Assembly (NCBI GenBank): GCA_958299035.1
Contig: CATQJL010000223.1
Coordinates: 68,008,371 to 68,072,370, forward strand
Source of the DNA: Cylicocyclus nassatus
Taxonomy: Eukaryota > Nematoda > Chromadorea > Rhabditida > Strongylidae
Length of the DNA stretch: 64,000 nucleotides
Reading direction: 5' to 3'
A model generated the notes under the pieces. The model was given only the letters and a program-made list of their open reading frames with translations, was not told where the DNA came from and did no database searches. Both the position numbers and the translations under genes were made by a program. Shown piece after piece: positions 43,169 to 55,314 of this stretch (position 1 is the stretch's first letter; each line of letters starts with the position of its first letter).

Positions 43169-45429
43169 TATATTCTTTACATGATTTTTTCTATAGTAGC
43201 AGACATCACTAGATCAACCCTGCGATTTTCGATTTTCAAAGTCCACAAATCTTCCTAGAAAAAAGAATATTTGCAACTTTCTTTATAAGATTTCGCAAAT
43301 AGTGCTTGGGAGTCAGCATTATGAGATGCATCTTGTAGTGTACATTTTATTTTGAAAGGCATGGTGGCCGAATTACCTTTACTTGTGCGACATTTTCAGG
43401 CCAAGTTCATTCATGATTTGATGCATGCGCAAAGGTACAAAATTGCTGTTGTAATTTGGCATGCATATAGCTAGTACTTGAGCTGAGAAGAGAGGGTCAA
43501 TAGAGTTTGCCATCTATTGCTTAGCTCATTCTTGTTATTTGTAAGTGTGTGTGTGTCATCAGTGATGTGCAGGCCCTGCGCTGGCGACAATTACCTATCC
43601 GGGAGAAGCTTTACAGCTGTATTGCAGTTAGAGATAAGAGTGAAATGGTTCCTGCATCGCAACACATTCCCTTCTCATTTTATATAAGTTAGGTCTTTCA
43701 ACATGTCAAGCACTGTTTTCAAGCATGTATGTATGTGAAAAGAGAGCTGAAATAGCTTCCACACTGTGCATGGTTTTTGAAAGATAAACCAGCAGTAGAG
43801 GACTCCCCTACTTTCGAGTATACCATAAACCGTACCACCGCCTATGCAAAGTGGTGAACTATTAGTGTTTCTTCTACAATTTAGTTGAGAAACACTTGTC
43901 AAAAAGTTTTTATCAGTTTCTGTTATTACTGTTATGGTATTTCCTAAAAATCAAATGCATGAATGGTAATTAGAACAAAGGGAAATTATAGATTCATTAC
44001 GATCATTCTTCACCGGAATAGGACAGCTGTTATAACATCAGAAGTAGCAAGTGACGCAGGAAAAGCCTCCGCAAGGGGACTGCAAGTCTAAGCCAACTCT
44101 TTGACAAAGAACGCAAGGAAGGCAAGATTATGAATTTGCTTGATGGCTTGCTAAAACAAAAGACGGGTTTTTTTGTAGTAGGTAATTAGTCAACAATCAA
44201 ACGTTCTACCCTACCCAATAGTTTGTGATCTGTAACAGAATTTTACTATTTGGCACGTCTGTTGAAATTTCAATCATGACACCCTTATGGATTGCGAAAG
44301 TAAGGTGAGCACTAAAAATTTTTCGTTATAAAGTTCTGCGTGTTTCATCACCATTTGTGACCGCTGACTTGGATTTTCTCTTAGGGGATGTGATTTCTTT
44401 TTCTGGTAAGACAATTTATAGACTGAACTCAATAGATTCATTTGATATAACATTTTTGTGCATCACTGGCATAGGGAGTAACAGTCCAGCTTCTTATGTT
44501 CAGGATTCAACCTAGACATGGAGAGAATTCTAGCGGTAAGTCACCTTAATGTGTTGATTGATAATGTGGCGAAAGCTATTGAGCCATGATAAATGTGATA
44601 ACCAAATTAAAATTGCATTCTGGAATGTACGACCTCGATGAACCCTCTTCATGATAGAATTACGGGGCAGTCGAAAAATCGTGAGGATGGTGCGATCGTG
44701 CGCGACACGCACGCTTTCCGACATTTTCTTGGTTTACGTCTTTAGTAAAATGGCTTTTTTCGTATGGTAGTACTTAGGCGCTGGAAATGACTGACAAGAG
44801 GACTATACTCTCGGTTTCCGTGGCCTTTTAAGATAAGATCTATACCATTACATTCTTCTTGGAACGCTGATATCCGAATCCAACTTCCTTTCCTGCTAAT
44901 CGTTTTTCCGAAAAAAGTTATAAAGAATCTTCGCGCGTTGGCCATTAGCGCTGGTACGGATGAGGCTATGCCTTTTTTGAGAGTGTTTTATGCTCTCGTG
45001 AGCACATTGCAGTTAAATCTGTTCGACACTATTTCGAAAACGACCTCTTTTTTGGGTTGTTTGTAAACCGAGACCGGGATTGATTAGATAAAATACTCCA
45101 TCAGCTATCGTCTTGGCAGATCGCATTCTTCAGAACCTGAAAGTTTAACACGATCTGTATTCGACAACGTCTCTGCAGCAGAGTGAGTAAGCTCAGGACT
45201 TTTGTTGGACCACTAGCTCATCTGATTAATGCTCACTTTTCAGGGCACACCGACGGAATTTGATGGACTACTGGATTACACTAGGCATTCCTTTCTCGAC
45301 TTTTGAGTTTTTCGCATAAATCCCAAAAGCAGTCAATTGGCACACCCACTTCAAACAAAAAAGGCTGCAATTAAAAACATTTCCCGCGCAGCACTCCGTG
45401 GACAGCGGGAGGACAACGGGAAAGGGTGA
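43169..45429. other. No recognised gene
   Basis: AT-rich DNA. A site near 44503 (TTATGTTCAG) followed by ATGGAGAGAATTCTAGCG and GTAAGT at 44536 could be a first exon of six codons, but no continuation was found. Confidence 0.3.
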
Positions 45430-46700
45430 AATCATCGACGCTTGCTCGTAGCATAGCTTTTTCCAACGATTACGAGAATTATGCAAGGGCATCTAGGAGT
45501 AAGAAACATTGGAAAAAGATAACATTGGAGAAACATTGAAGAATCACAACAGCAGCGTTCATTGGTAAGCGAACAGTCAGCAGTCGAAAAGACAGCCTTT
45601 TGCATCCCCTTCTCCAATGAAGAAAGGACTGCATTACGACAGCGCCTGAGGAGAGCAGTGCTGCAATACAAAGATTTGCATAGGAGTAATTTGAAGAGTC
45701 TTTTAATTTGCAATCGTCTTTCATTGCACTAGTATCCCGCCAAATTGCACTATGTGCCTTAGAGCAGACAAGGTAATTGCACGGCCATCGGGATCACCTA
45801 TATTGATCTCCTGCGGCGAGTGTGGCGAGTAATACTTAGGTGAGACGGCGCGCCCGTTGTGTATTAGCATTGAGGAACACTTGGGTGACAGTAATAGACC
45901 GGCACATTCACTCCTATGGGCACTCAAAGCTAGATGTGGTGACAAATTTGTAGTTTTTGCGAAAAGAACAAAATGAATTGCAAGGGGAATGCTTAGCGAT
46001 CACACGCAATTCGCGCTCTGCTAAGGTCTGCTCTTCTGACCTAGTTTTCTATATATAGTGTCCTATATGCGGTCAGTAGTCATCTTGCTCTGGCATTAAA
46101 TCTCGTCGATGTAACCTAGAAAGTGAGTGTTGTTTATCGGCTATCAGATGAGCTGGTCGAACAAAAGTCTTAACACTTTGCTCAATTTGTGCAAAGCCGT
46201 TCCTTAAATACATTGCAAATCGTGTTATCCATTTCAGATTCTGAAAAAGGCGATCTGCCGAAATGGATAGCAGATAAAGAATTTTCAAAACTGCGGTCAC
46301 TTCTCACAAGCAACATTAATGCTTCGTTTCTTTCGACACAATGTTTTCGGTCTCACAGGAAAGCTTGCCGAAAAATTGTTTTTTTCTCGTGACATTAATC
46401 ACGCCGGTAAGCTTTGAAACAACTCATTATATAATAAAAAGGAGCACAATATCATTTCCAACTTTCGCAAAACCGCGTTTCGCCTCGATTTAAGCAAAGT
46501 CGCGCGAGTCGAATTTTTGTCGCCGTTTTTCTGTTGAGTTAAGTGACATATGCAGTAAATCGCCACTCTTAACGAATTTCCAGGCACATTACATTGAGAC
46601 TCCTTTTGGAATCTTAATATGTACAAACGCACACATCTTCTGTACTTCGGGGATATCCTGGACGTCGCTAGCCATAAAGATAAATGTGACCGCATCTTTA
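45430..46700 (-). pseudogene. Possible decayed coding sequence, family unknown
   Basis: On the minus strand several adjoining frames read like former protein. Near 46690-46590 there is DAVTFIFMASDVQDIPEVQK, near 46200 a W/R-rich stretch, near 46045-45950 TRSEEQTLAERELRVIAKHS, and at 45945-45722 SPQEINIGDPDGRAITLSAL before a stop. Frameshifts separate them. I cannot name the family. A retroelement polyprotein is one possibility. Confidence 0.25.
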
Positions 46701-46702
46701 GA

Positions 46703-47178
46703 AGCAGTGTCCGGGCAAAAACTCGATCTTGTGATTTTCTGCTTACCCGGGCCTATTCGCTACGCTGAATCCGAAAATGCACATTGGAGAGAGCGAAAAT
46801 GGCGAAAAACGGCTTTCACGGGAGGGAAATCAGCAGGTGGGCGGGGTCCTCCCCACTGAGAATTCACGCTCCCAGCTTCCAGAGCGATCTTCTCGGTTCC
46901 GATTTCAAGTCATGCATTTGCACCTGGGCGGTGGAGATCTCCGGGCGCTAGAGGAATTGTGAAGATCGCTCCAGAAGCTGGGACTGTGAAATTCACAGTC
47001 CCAGCTTCTGGACCGAATTCACAGTGGGGAAGACCCCGCCCACTTTCGATTTCCCTCCTGCGTTGGAGCCCTTTTTTGCCGTTTTGCGCTTTCCAATGTG
47101 GATTTTCGGATCCAGCATAGTACATAGGCTCGGGTAAGCACAAAATCTCAAAATCGACTTTTTGCCCGGACACTGCCT
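46703..47178. mobile_element. TTAA-type palindromic MITE, first of a pair
   Basis: GCAGTGTCCGGGCAAAAACT near the start is inverted at the end (AGTTTTTGCCCGGACACTGCC, allowing one change). Arms of about 200 bp include CCGAAAATGCACATTGGAGA. It ends at a TTAA (47179-47182) shared with the next copy. The left flank TTTAGA is a damaged TTAA. ORFs here on both strands are mirror artefacts. Confidence 0.8.
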
Positions 47179-47182
47179 TTAA

Positions 47183-47637
47183 AGGCAGTGTCCGGGCAAA
47201 AACTCGATTTTGAGATTTTGTGCTTACTTGGGCCTATTCGCTACGCTGAATCCGAAAATTCACATTCTAGAGCGCAAAAATGGCGAAAAACGGCTCTAAC
47301 ACAGGAGGGAAATGAGCAGGTGGGCGGGGTCCTCCCCACTGCAAATTCACGTTCTCGGCTTCCGGAGCGACCTTCTCGCTTCCGATTTCAAGTCAATCAT
47401 TCGCACTTGGCCGGTAGCGATGTTAGGACGGCTAGCGGAATCGAGAAAATCGCCCCGGGAGCTGGGAGCGTGAAATCGCACTGGGGAAAGCCCCGCCCAC
47501 CTGCTGATTTCCCTCCTGTATTAGAGCCCTTTTTCGCCGTTTTCGCGCTTTCCAATGTTGATTTTCGGATTCAGCATGGCGAATAGGCCCGTATTAGCAC
47601 AAAATCTCAAAATCGAGTTTTTGCCCGGACACTGCCT
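47183..47637. mobile_element. TTAA-type palindromic MITE, second of a pair
   Basis: It begins AGGCAGTGTCCGGGC and ends GCCCGGACACTGCCT, with TTAA at 47179-47182 and 47638-47641. It is the same family as the preceding unit and in direct contact with it. The 132-codon ORF at 47188-47586 spans both arms and is not a gene. Confidence 0.85.
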
Positions 47638-47707
47638 TTAATGTCTTTCTGGCAATATTCGTTCATTTTACGTGCCGGTGGAAGTATTTAGTAAGACTTT
47701 TCCCTAA

Positions 47708-47935
47708 TCTTATATATAAAGCTGAATGTCTGTTTGTCTGTCTGTATATCTGTCTGCATGTCTGTGTGTACGAAATGTGTATGTGCGAAATGGAAATTTT
47801 CATTTCTTAGCCGATTTGGACCAAACTTGGCACACATATACTTCGGAGAGGGGACGTACAACTGCGAATCCGTATTTACGCATTCTGTACGGTCTATCAA
47901 GGAGTATGTGGTAAAGTCTGTTTATAAAAGTGTTA
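47708..47935 (+). mobile_element. Helitron 5' fragment
   Basis: TCTTATATATAAAGCTGAATG follows an A, as in the 16589 Helitron, then GTCTGTCTG repeats and GGACCAAACTTGGCACACAT. No CTAG end is recognised, so it is truncated at about 47935. Confidence 0.6.
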
Positions 47936-49509
47936 CATCCCCATTCATTATTCTTAGATGTCATAGGTAATTCTCTACATTGTGCAGAATTGGAGCAATT
48001 TCTATAAATTGTTAGTATTTCCGTAGTACAAGTATTAAACAATGTATATCTTGGTATGTTAGATGTCCAATGTGGATACCTATTGACCTTGAAATTTTAC
48101 GTATCTGTTTTATTGTACATGCCGAACTCAATCTTATTTTCGTAAACTATCATGTTCAAGTCAAGAGAATTCGTTTTATTTGATTTTAAGGTTGGTCTTA
48201 TCTAATTCTAGAGTGGAAGGATATGTTTCCTTCAAACGAACTCTGACGCATCGTTAGAGACGTGCAATATTTATTTATATTTACTCATATAATTACATTA
48301 CACAGTAGTAATGTGCCATACAAAAAAGAAACCAATAGTTGGAGAGGAGAGTGAGGTATGGAAAATGTGTATGGCGCTGAAGGAATTCTAAGCTTTGGTT
48401 TCATACCTTTAAACTTTCGTGTATACTCTAATGACTGTCCACATATGTATGCATCTTACACATTATAGAGAACTCCAATCACATGTACATCAATCTGCAT
48501 AAGTAGTATTTTTGTTTTCAACAGCAGAGTAAAATGAAGTACTCGATGTTATCGACCATTTCCGAGTGGTAGCAGCCTATCCAGTGGTTCATTTATCGAT
48601 TCATCCATCCATCAGTCTATCGATCTACCGTACATACATACATACACACATACATAAGTTGTTTCTTTTCTTCATTCCTCTTTGTTGAGGAATTGAAATG
48701 TAGTACAATATAAAGACAAGAGCTGTCAATAATGCGTTTTTGTAGCAGATCACAACCAATGAAGTCTTGAAATTTGTTTAGAGTTTGATGGAGCTCATGA
48801 ATTGGGACTTGAACGTTGTGGGCAGGAGACAAGAGACATGGTATAAAATTCGAAAAAATCATTTCACAAGCAACGACATTCAGCAGGTAAAGAAAAGAGA
48901 ACTTTTTAAGATGTTACATCTTACTTCGTAAGATGTAAAAAATCTACTACTCAATGATTACATTATTTGGGTTGTAGTAGCAAGTAGAAGTTCTAGACTG
49001 ATACTTAAGGCAAAAATGAATATCATTATTGAAGATTGTTTGAAAGAGCAGTGTAAATCTACAGTCTTCGCATTCGTCAATGACCGAAGTAAGCGAATTT
49101 AGTCACTTTCTGAAGGCAAAAAGAAATTCGAGAATTGAAGGAAAACGAAAAATAGTGACTTCTTTTGTCATTTGTTGGAAAGGACTTTTAATCTGATGTG
49201 CTTTAAGTGTTTTTGAGAGTTCTAGTTCATATCTGTAATACTAAGTAAATCAAGTATTCTACACTTATCTCGGAAGATTTCACTATTTATTGCAGCTATG
49301 ATATCTTTGGAAAGCGTTGAAATTATCTTTGCCGTCTTGTTAAACAAATTATTGAACATTTGTTGATGGTTTCTACGTCGAATCCCAGGATGATGTAAAT
49401 TAAAAGCCCCGATCTTTTACTTGTGGGAATAAAGGTCAAGTATTTACTCGCTTCTAGTTTGTTTTCTTTTCTTAAAACTTGAAAGCAAAAAGTAAGGTCA
49501 AATAAGACA
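47936..49509. other. No recognised gene
   Basis: AT-rich DNA with a CATC/GTAC/CATA-type microsatellite at 48601-48658 and a short hairpin around TTACATCTTACTTCGTAAGATGTAA near 48914. No supported ORF. Confidence 0.4.
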
Positions 49510-50860
49510 CGCCAGAAAGTGAGTTTTTCAAATAGAATTTTTGGAGGCGGTCTTAGTAAGTGGGTGGTGATTCATCTTGGGCGAAGTACGTTTGAAAAGA
49601 AGCCTTGTATGAAGTTGTTGCACTTTTTCAAGTTTCTTGATGTGTTTTTTACGAAATGGAGACCATATCTGGGGACTATCTATCCATATCAATATTCCAA
49701 ATATGGAAGAACAAAGGCTTTATAGAGTAAAAGCAGAATTTTGGAAAAATTAGTGTTGGTACTACGAAAAAGTAAAAACAATGACGCATATGCGAGAAAG
49801 TAAAAACAATGACGCATATGCCTTTTTGACCACCATGTCATAAGTTTGGAGTCAATCAAAACTCCTAAATCTTTCGCGATTTCATAGTTTTTCAATCTGC
49901 ACCATTAAGGTAACAAGTAGGTGTATTCTCTTTTCCAAAATGGAGAACAGAGCATTTATTCAAATTAAATGTTAGATTACAAGTTTCAGGCCAGGTGCTC
50001 AGATTGTCTAGGGATTTCTGTAGATTGGCATGTACTTCTAGTGCATTATCAGCATTGTACCTTCCTTAAATTTTGATAACATCAGCGTACAACGCTGACG
50101 ATATCATAACGAAAATGATATCTTTGGACGCTGATTTCTGGAGAAGTTTTCAAAGTATTTGGCAGTTCAAGGGTGTAGAAAAGGAAAAACAAAGGAGAAA
50201 ACACCTCCTTGCATACACCACTGGTTCAGCGGTGTTTTTTAGATCACCGATGGCCTACTTCGACGGTCATATGACGATCTCGTAGGTAAGACATCAGCCA
50301 AGAAAATAGATTTCCGTCAACCGAGGTTACGCATTTTGGCAAGTAATTTGCTGTGACAGACTTTATCGAAAGCTTTGGAAAGATCGACGTACAGTCTGCC
50401 CCAATCTCAACCAGGCCAAAATTGGCATGGCGGGAGTCCGCGTCGCTAGGATTTCGCGGTCACGCCCACGTCCTGCTTCTCTGCTCTCTCATCAATCCTT
50501 TTGCTCTCTCCGACAGCGCGCATATGCAGCGCAAACGCTTAGCGCTGTGATCGCGCAAATTTTCACCGACGGTTCGGCCTGATCCCGATTGGGGCAGACT
50601 GTAGAAAACGTCAACAGATTTCTCGCTATTAATTGCCGCACTCCATTCAAAGAAAGTGTCAACAAGATTGGTGGTGTGGAAGCTCTGCTAAGAAAACCAT
50701 GTTGTTCGTCGGGAATCAAACCTAATTGAGTCAGCCAATTCAATATGTCATCTATATATCTATATGTGAAACTATATAAGGCATTGTTATGACCTAGTGT
50801 CCTCGTTGGCCTCTTCATGAATTCGTATTCCATACAAACCCATGTAAGGTCTGCCATTTG
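49510..50860 (-). mobile_element. Second decayed LINE reverse transcriptase, split by a MITE
   Basis: On the minus strand, IPDEQHGFLS lies near 50700, SVDVF at 50625-50602, then after a 210 bp insertion YVDLSKAFDKVCHSKLLAKM (50391-50335). A YADDV-like site (ALYAD) follows near 50095, DLGVLIDSKL near 49870, LYKAFVLPYLEY near 49725-49690, and a thumb block with KKLEKVQQLHTRLLFKRT near 49640-49590. Stops and frameshifts are frequent. A 33-bp direct duplication lies at 49765-49815. It is related in layout to the 450-2460 copy but in the opposite orientation. Confidence 0.85.
50392..50601. mobile_element. TA-flanked MITE inside the LINE RT (210 bp)
   Basis: CAGTCTGCCCCAATCTCAAC at the left is inverted at the right (GATCCCGATTGGGGCAGACTG), flanked by TA. 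Removing it and one TA rejoins the RT codons for SVDVF and YVDLSKAFD exactly. It is GC-rich inside, with no ORF of note. Confidence 0.9.
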
Positions 50861-51000
50861 AGGGCTGCACGAAGCACCCTTATCTGACTGTAAATAACAC
50901 CACCAAAATATAAATAGCTTGACTTTAGTAGAGAATCACCCATATATATATTACATCTTCAACTTGATAGAGCTAGCATATGTGACTTTATTGCCTTGTA

Positions 51001-51167
51001 CGATACCACCCACACAACTGGCGAAATTTCCGTGAATTTCGCGAAATTCCAAAATTCCTCGAAATTCTCGAAATTCCGCGAAATTCCGGGAATGTCGCGA
51101 AGTTCCGCGAATTTCAGGGAATTTCGCGAAAATTACGGAAATTTTGCAAGTTATGTGGGTGGTATTG
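51001..51167. mobile_element. MITE built of GAAATTTCGCG-type repeats
   Basis: CGATACCACCCACACAACTGG at the left is inverted at the right (GTTATGTGGGTGGTATTG), with TA on both sides. The interior is a run of short GAAATTCCGCGAA-like palindromic words. A partial relative is at 53934-54030. Confidence 0.7.
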
Positions 51168-52369
51168 TACTTGAACAGTTTATCACGTAGCTCATGTTTT
51201 TATGACAATATCCCGCTTAAAATTGCATGTAAAAAGACATTTAAGTGAATTTTGGATGAACTATAAAGCACTGGATGACCGGATTTCATGCATGGGCATA
51301 TATGTTGGGAAGTTAAACTCTGCGAGTATTGTAGTGGATGTGAAGTGAATGAAATTGAAGAGACCTCTGAATTATATTATAACAATAATAATTAATTATA
51401 CTATATTAATTATATTATAATTATTAATTAAATTCACAGAAGAAGAGGTTGAATACATAAGAAGCCGATCTATGAACGGTCTCAGACAAATTTTCGGGAG
51501 ACTTTATGATGAGCAAAATAAAATAATAATTCCAGGAGGATGATCAAGAAACTGGCATAGCAATAATTCGGTAAAACTTTTGATGCGCTATCAACTGGTG
51601 AAAAAAAGTTGGGCAGCAGCATAAATGTGAAGGGGCGCTACCCTGTAGTATCTGCAGATTTTAATTTGATCTTTGATCTCTACTTATAAATCTGTCAGTA
51701 TTGGTTTGCTGATGGTTAGTGGTGGGTTAGTAGCCCGGACACTGTTGGGTTGGAATGGGAAGGTGGGGAAGAAGTGGGCGGAGAGTTGGATTTGGGGCGG
51801 GGCCAAAAGTGGGCAAAGCTAGCGGAGAATGCGGCAAGAATCGGGTGGTTTTGAGTAAATGGATGGGAAAAATGGGAATTGATGGAGAAAATGGGGTATA
51901 CTGGGCTGAGCTTCGATAGAGTGAGGATAGGGATACTGTAGAGTAAAGGCGGAGCTGGGGAAAAGTGGAACTCGAGAAGTTTTGGGAGGTTCGCGCCGTT
52001 CGAAATTTCCGAAAATGGTCAAAAGTGTTTTTGAAAATTGCGAAAGCTTCAGGTAAAAATTGGTAAAATCGTTAAATTGAAGGTTTCGAAGTTCGGAAAA
52101 GTTGAAAATTAGCACAAATCGGTTAAAATTAATATTTCTTTATCTGTGAGGTCTCACAATCTCAAATATCGAGCAAAAATCGATATTCTGCATCACGGAT
52201 TCTCAAAAATTGATAAGATTGATGCGTTGCGAAATCTGGTGATCGATATGATCTAGATTTTTAAGTCATTGATATCACCTGCAAGATACCGATTTTATCG
52301 ATTTTGGAGGTTTGGAACCTTCAGGATATCGATTTCATGGCTTTTATTTGGCTTTCTTACCTCAAAATA
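51168..52369. other. No recognised gene
   Basis: It includes an AT-only palindromic run (ATTAATTATACTATATTAAT near 51390-51430), a CCCGGACACTG word near 51737 like the TTAA MITE ends, and a G/A-rich strand bias at 51740-51960. ATCGATTTT words recur at 52170-52340. The minus ORF at 51819-52115 mirrors the base bias. Confidence 0.4.
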
Positions 52370-52800
52370 AGCAGTGGTGAAAATTTTCAAATTTACGCAA
52401 TATTGTGCAATTTTGAAATCTTTACAGTCAATTTTATGTCCCGCTCACTTCTAATTAAAAACCATCAATTATTATTGTGATCTACATTAAAAGCACTACC
52501 ATAAATTTCTGCGACCTTTCTAACATCTAATTTTGCTGGACTGAACATTTTTGAATTTACACGAGTTTATGCAAGTATACCATTTTCGACTGTGAACTGT
52601 AGGCCCCGCCCACTTGTAATAAACCTCAATCAACATCTTCTAGTCGAATTTTGAAATACTACCATACTGCTTTCAAATGGCATTCCTAGCATCAAAGTGG
52701 ACGAATTGCAGATTTCTGAAATTATACACATTTGTGCAAAACTACGATTTTCGGCTGTAAACTGTAGGCTACGTACACTTTTAAAACACTTTTATTTTCT
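52370..52800. repeat. Tandem repeat of about 130-190 bp, three diverged units
   Basis: Units share the order TTTACACGA..TTTATGCAA, ATTTTCGACTGTGAACTGTAGGC, CCGCCCACTT.TAATAAA and a following AT-rich stretch. They begin near 52380, 52545 and 52705. Divergence is high, so the array is old. Confidence 0.5.
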
Positions 52801-53933
52801 TGAAAGGGAAATGCTTACAGAGCTGTAGCTGCAATCTGCTAGCGGCGCTACTGAAAATTATTAGTTTTATCAATAAGTTGGTCATATCATTGACAAAAGT
52901 GATAAACCCGGCTGACACTGCTACGGTACTCACTTACGGCTATACTTTTACTGCTGGTACTTTGTATAAATACTGTAAGAATGCGGTGAAAAGTCATTTT
53001 GCGTTTATTTAAAATCTTCAGTTATCTTCTGCAAACAGTTTTTTGTAAGGATCTAACTCAATATGTAATGCGGATAAAAACCTTTGATTGATATCGTTCG
53101 ATAGAGCACCTTCCCAAGTTTTTCAAACGCTAAACAAAACGCAAAAAGTCTTCCGAGTAAAAGCGAAAATGGCTAGCAAATTTCGAAGAAATTCACATTT
53201 TTCAAAATCTATCCACCGTAGTCCTACAGAAAGAAGCTATCTTGCGAATCAGATGTGTTTTTTGTAATCAACGTCGAATAATAACATCTATGGCCCAATT
53301 TTCTAAGAAACCATTAGCACTTGATTTTTCCTCGCTCCTCACCTTCGGCCTTGATTCGGTCAAAATATTGAGGTTTTTGGACGGACCGAAAACTTCCTCA
53401 TAGTGGTTTTTGGTTTCGATTTTTACGAAAATCCTAATTATTTTCCACAGTCTTACAGTAAAGATAAACTGAGATAGAAGTAGCTGAACCTATCAAGATC
53501 GCAACTTCGCCTGTACTTTTCGCCCATCTGTTGCGAGAATTGTTTGCGATTTTTTGTGTGTTCAAGACTTTGTGAGCGGCTCTACCGTACCATGCTGAGC
53601 ACAGATTTCTATCTGCATTGCTCGTCAGATTATGATTTTACAAATTGCCTTCTCATGTATTGTCCCTCAAATTGAAAGTCGTGTAATTTGGCAGATATTT
53701 CATTCTAAAATGTGCCACCAGCAGCAAAACAATGTAAGAAGTGTTGTTAGCACGTAGCACGTCGAGTAGAAATTATAAGATTTGCTTCATACATCAAACA
53801 TATGGCACTGTCATAACTCTAGAAAAAATTATAGATCATTTCAGCATGAAGGTTTGGATGGAAAAATTCACATGGCGTTTTTAACGATTTGCTAGCAGCA
53901 GATGAGGAAATTACCGTTTCCCCAGTTTATCAG
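52801..53933. other. No recognised gene
   Basis: The 70-codon ORF at 52800-53012 has no motif support. CCACCGTAGTCCTACAGAAAG near 53215 and CCACAGTCTTACAGTAAAGA near 53450 recall inner blocks of family A, so old element remnants may lie here. Confidence 0.35.
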
Positions 53934-54030
53934 CCACCCACATAACTTGCAAAATTTCCGTGAATGTCGCGAAATTCCGAAAATTCCGTGAAATTTCGGG
54001 AAGTCGCGAAGTTCCGCGAATTTTTGGAAT
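53934..54030. mobile_element. Partial GAAATTTCGCG-type MITE
   Basis: GCCACCCACATAACTTGCAA and GAAATTTCGGGAAGTCGCGAAG match the right arm of 51001-51167 in inverse. The other arm is missing. From 54031 to about 55060 nothing is recognised. Confidence 0.55.
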
Positions 54031-55269
54031 TTTGGAAAGCCTTGCATATTAAGTTTCCTTAACTATTCTTTTCATTCTTGTACTATTACAAAGCTTATTC
54101 AGTTCGAGCTCATCCAATATTCCACTTAAATAGGGTATGGTTACCATTGGTTCTTCTTGTTCAACTTTGAGTTAACCCTTTCTTTCCCAAAATGGTGTGG
54201 CAAGCAACGCATATATCCTAGATTTATGTTCGAACCGAACATTGTAAAATGGGACTGAAAGTGTAAGCTATTAGAATTGAAACATCTTGTTCGTTTAATT
54301 CGTAAACAACAAAAAGTTCGTTGCCCTGTAAAGCATTTATGGCCAAAGGTCAAAACTTTTTTTCTGTCAGGACATTCGCTTTTCTTTTTTGATCTTCTTT
54401 TTTTTCCTCTGAAACTTTTGCTACTGACTGAACATCTGAAACATGGATGTGGTCTTATTCTAATGGATTGACATTATCTGAGATATTACTAAATCCTTTA
54501 ATTTGATGGCTGAAACCAAATGTGGATATGCAGTAACCATGTACTTATCCACTTTAATTCTCTATCTGTTTCTTTGTAATTTCTTCATTTTCAACGCTGT
54601 TCAAAATGTCTACGCATAGATTCTCTGGACGTGTCCTGCTTGAAAATGTTCAACCATAAACGCGTTCAAGTTACCTTTTCGAGAACTATTTTTATGTTGA
54701 ATAATTCTTGATCATAATGATTGTTTAGTCGTTCCACCGTACTGCAATCATGTGAGACAAGTTATTATCATATAGATCACATGTTTCGAATCACACTTAG
54801 AAGTTGCTGTCTTGTTAGTTTCAAAGTAGATTAGTAGTTGAACTTCTAACGAGACTGGTGAAGTTGATTTTTTTACATATGTGGCACTTTTTTCCTTGAC
54901 ATTTACAGATTGTGTAGTTATTAGAATCTGGAAATTCACTATCTTGAGCCGGTGCCACTATAGTCATTTATGGAAGCGGACAACACCGAACATTTATTCA
55001 AATGATTTGTCTGATTTTGTTATTGTACCTTAGATCCGTCGAGTTCGAGCGATCATTTTTGAACGTTTATGCAATTTCCTTTAAGAAGAGTATTTCCCCC
55101 CAGAGCCAGGGCAAGCCTCTTCATCGCTGGGGAGCGTAACCCGTGTAATGCAAACTGCATCGGATAGTCCGTGCCCAACATCACGTCAGGACTCTCCCGA
55201 ACTATTTTGAGTATTTCCATATACGGTCAGCCCAGCGGTCGTTCTACCAAGGGTGTTATTTGTGTGGCC

Positions 55270-55300
55270 CTGACGAAGGCGAGAAACCGAAACGTTCTCC
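55270..55300 (+). ncRNA. Hammerhead-like motif upstream of Penelope RT
   Basis: CTGACGA (55270-55276), a weak GG/CC stem II, GAAAC (55289-55293) and GTT fit the core. The expected stem I (GGCC before, CTCC after) does not pair, so the motif is incomplete or belongs to a different subfamily. It lies about 15 nt before the open RT frame. Confidence 0.35.
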
Positions 55301-55314
55301 GATAAAGTTTGTAA

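Noticed and set aside
47188..47586. 132-codon ORF
   Set aside because: It spans both arms of a palindromic TTAA MITE, and the inverse strand has similar ORFs. This is an artefact of the GC-rich arms.
50690..50860. Penelope RT from the TYRYIDD string on the minus strand
   Set aside because: The string lies where the neighbouring frame is LINE sequence (ILNWL...DEQHGF), no other Penelope motif is adjacent, and upstream residues do not fit either family.
51001..51167. CRISPR-like short repeats
   Set aside because: The GAAATTTCGCG words have no regular spacers and are bounded by inverted repeats and TA, so they belong to a MITE in a eukaryotic genome.
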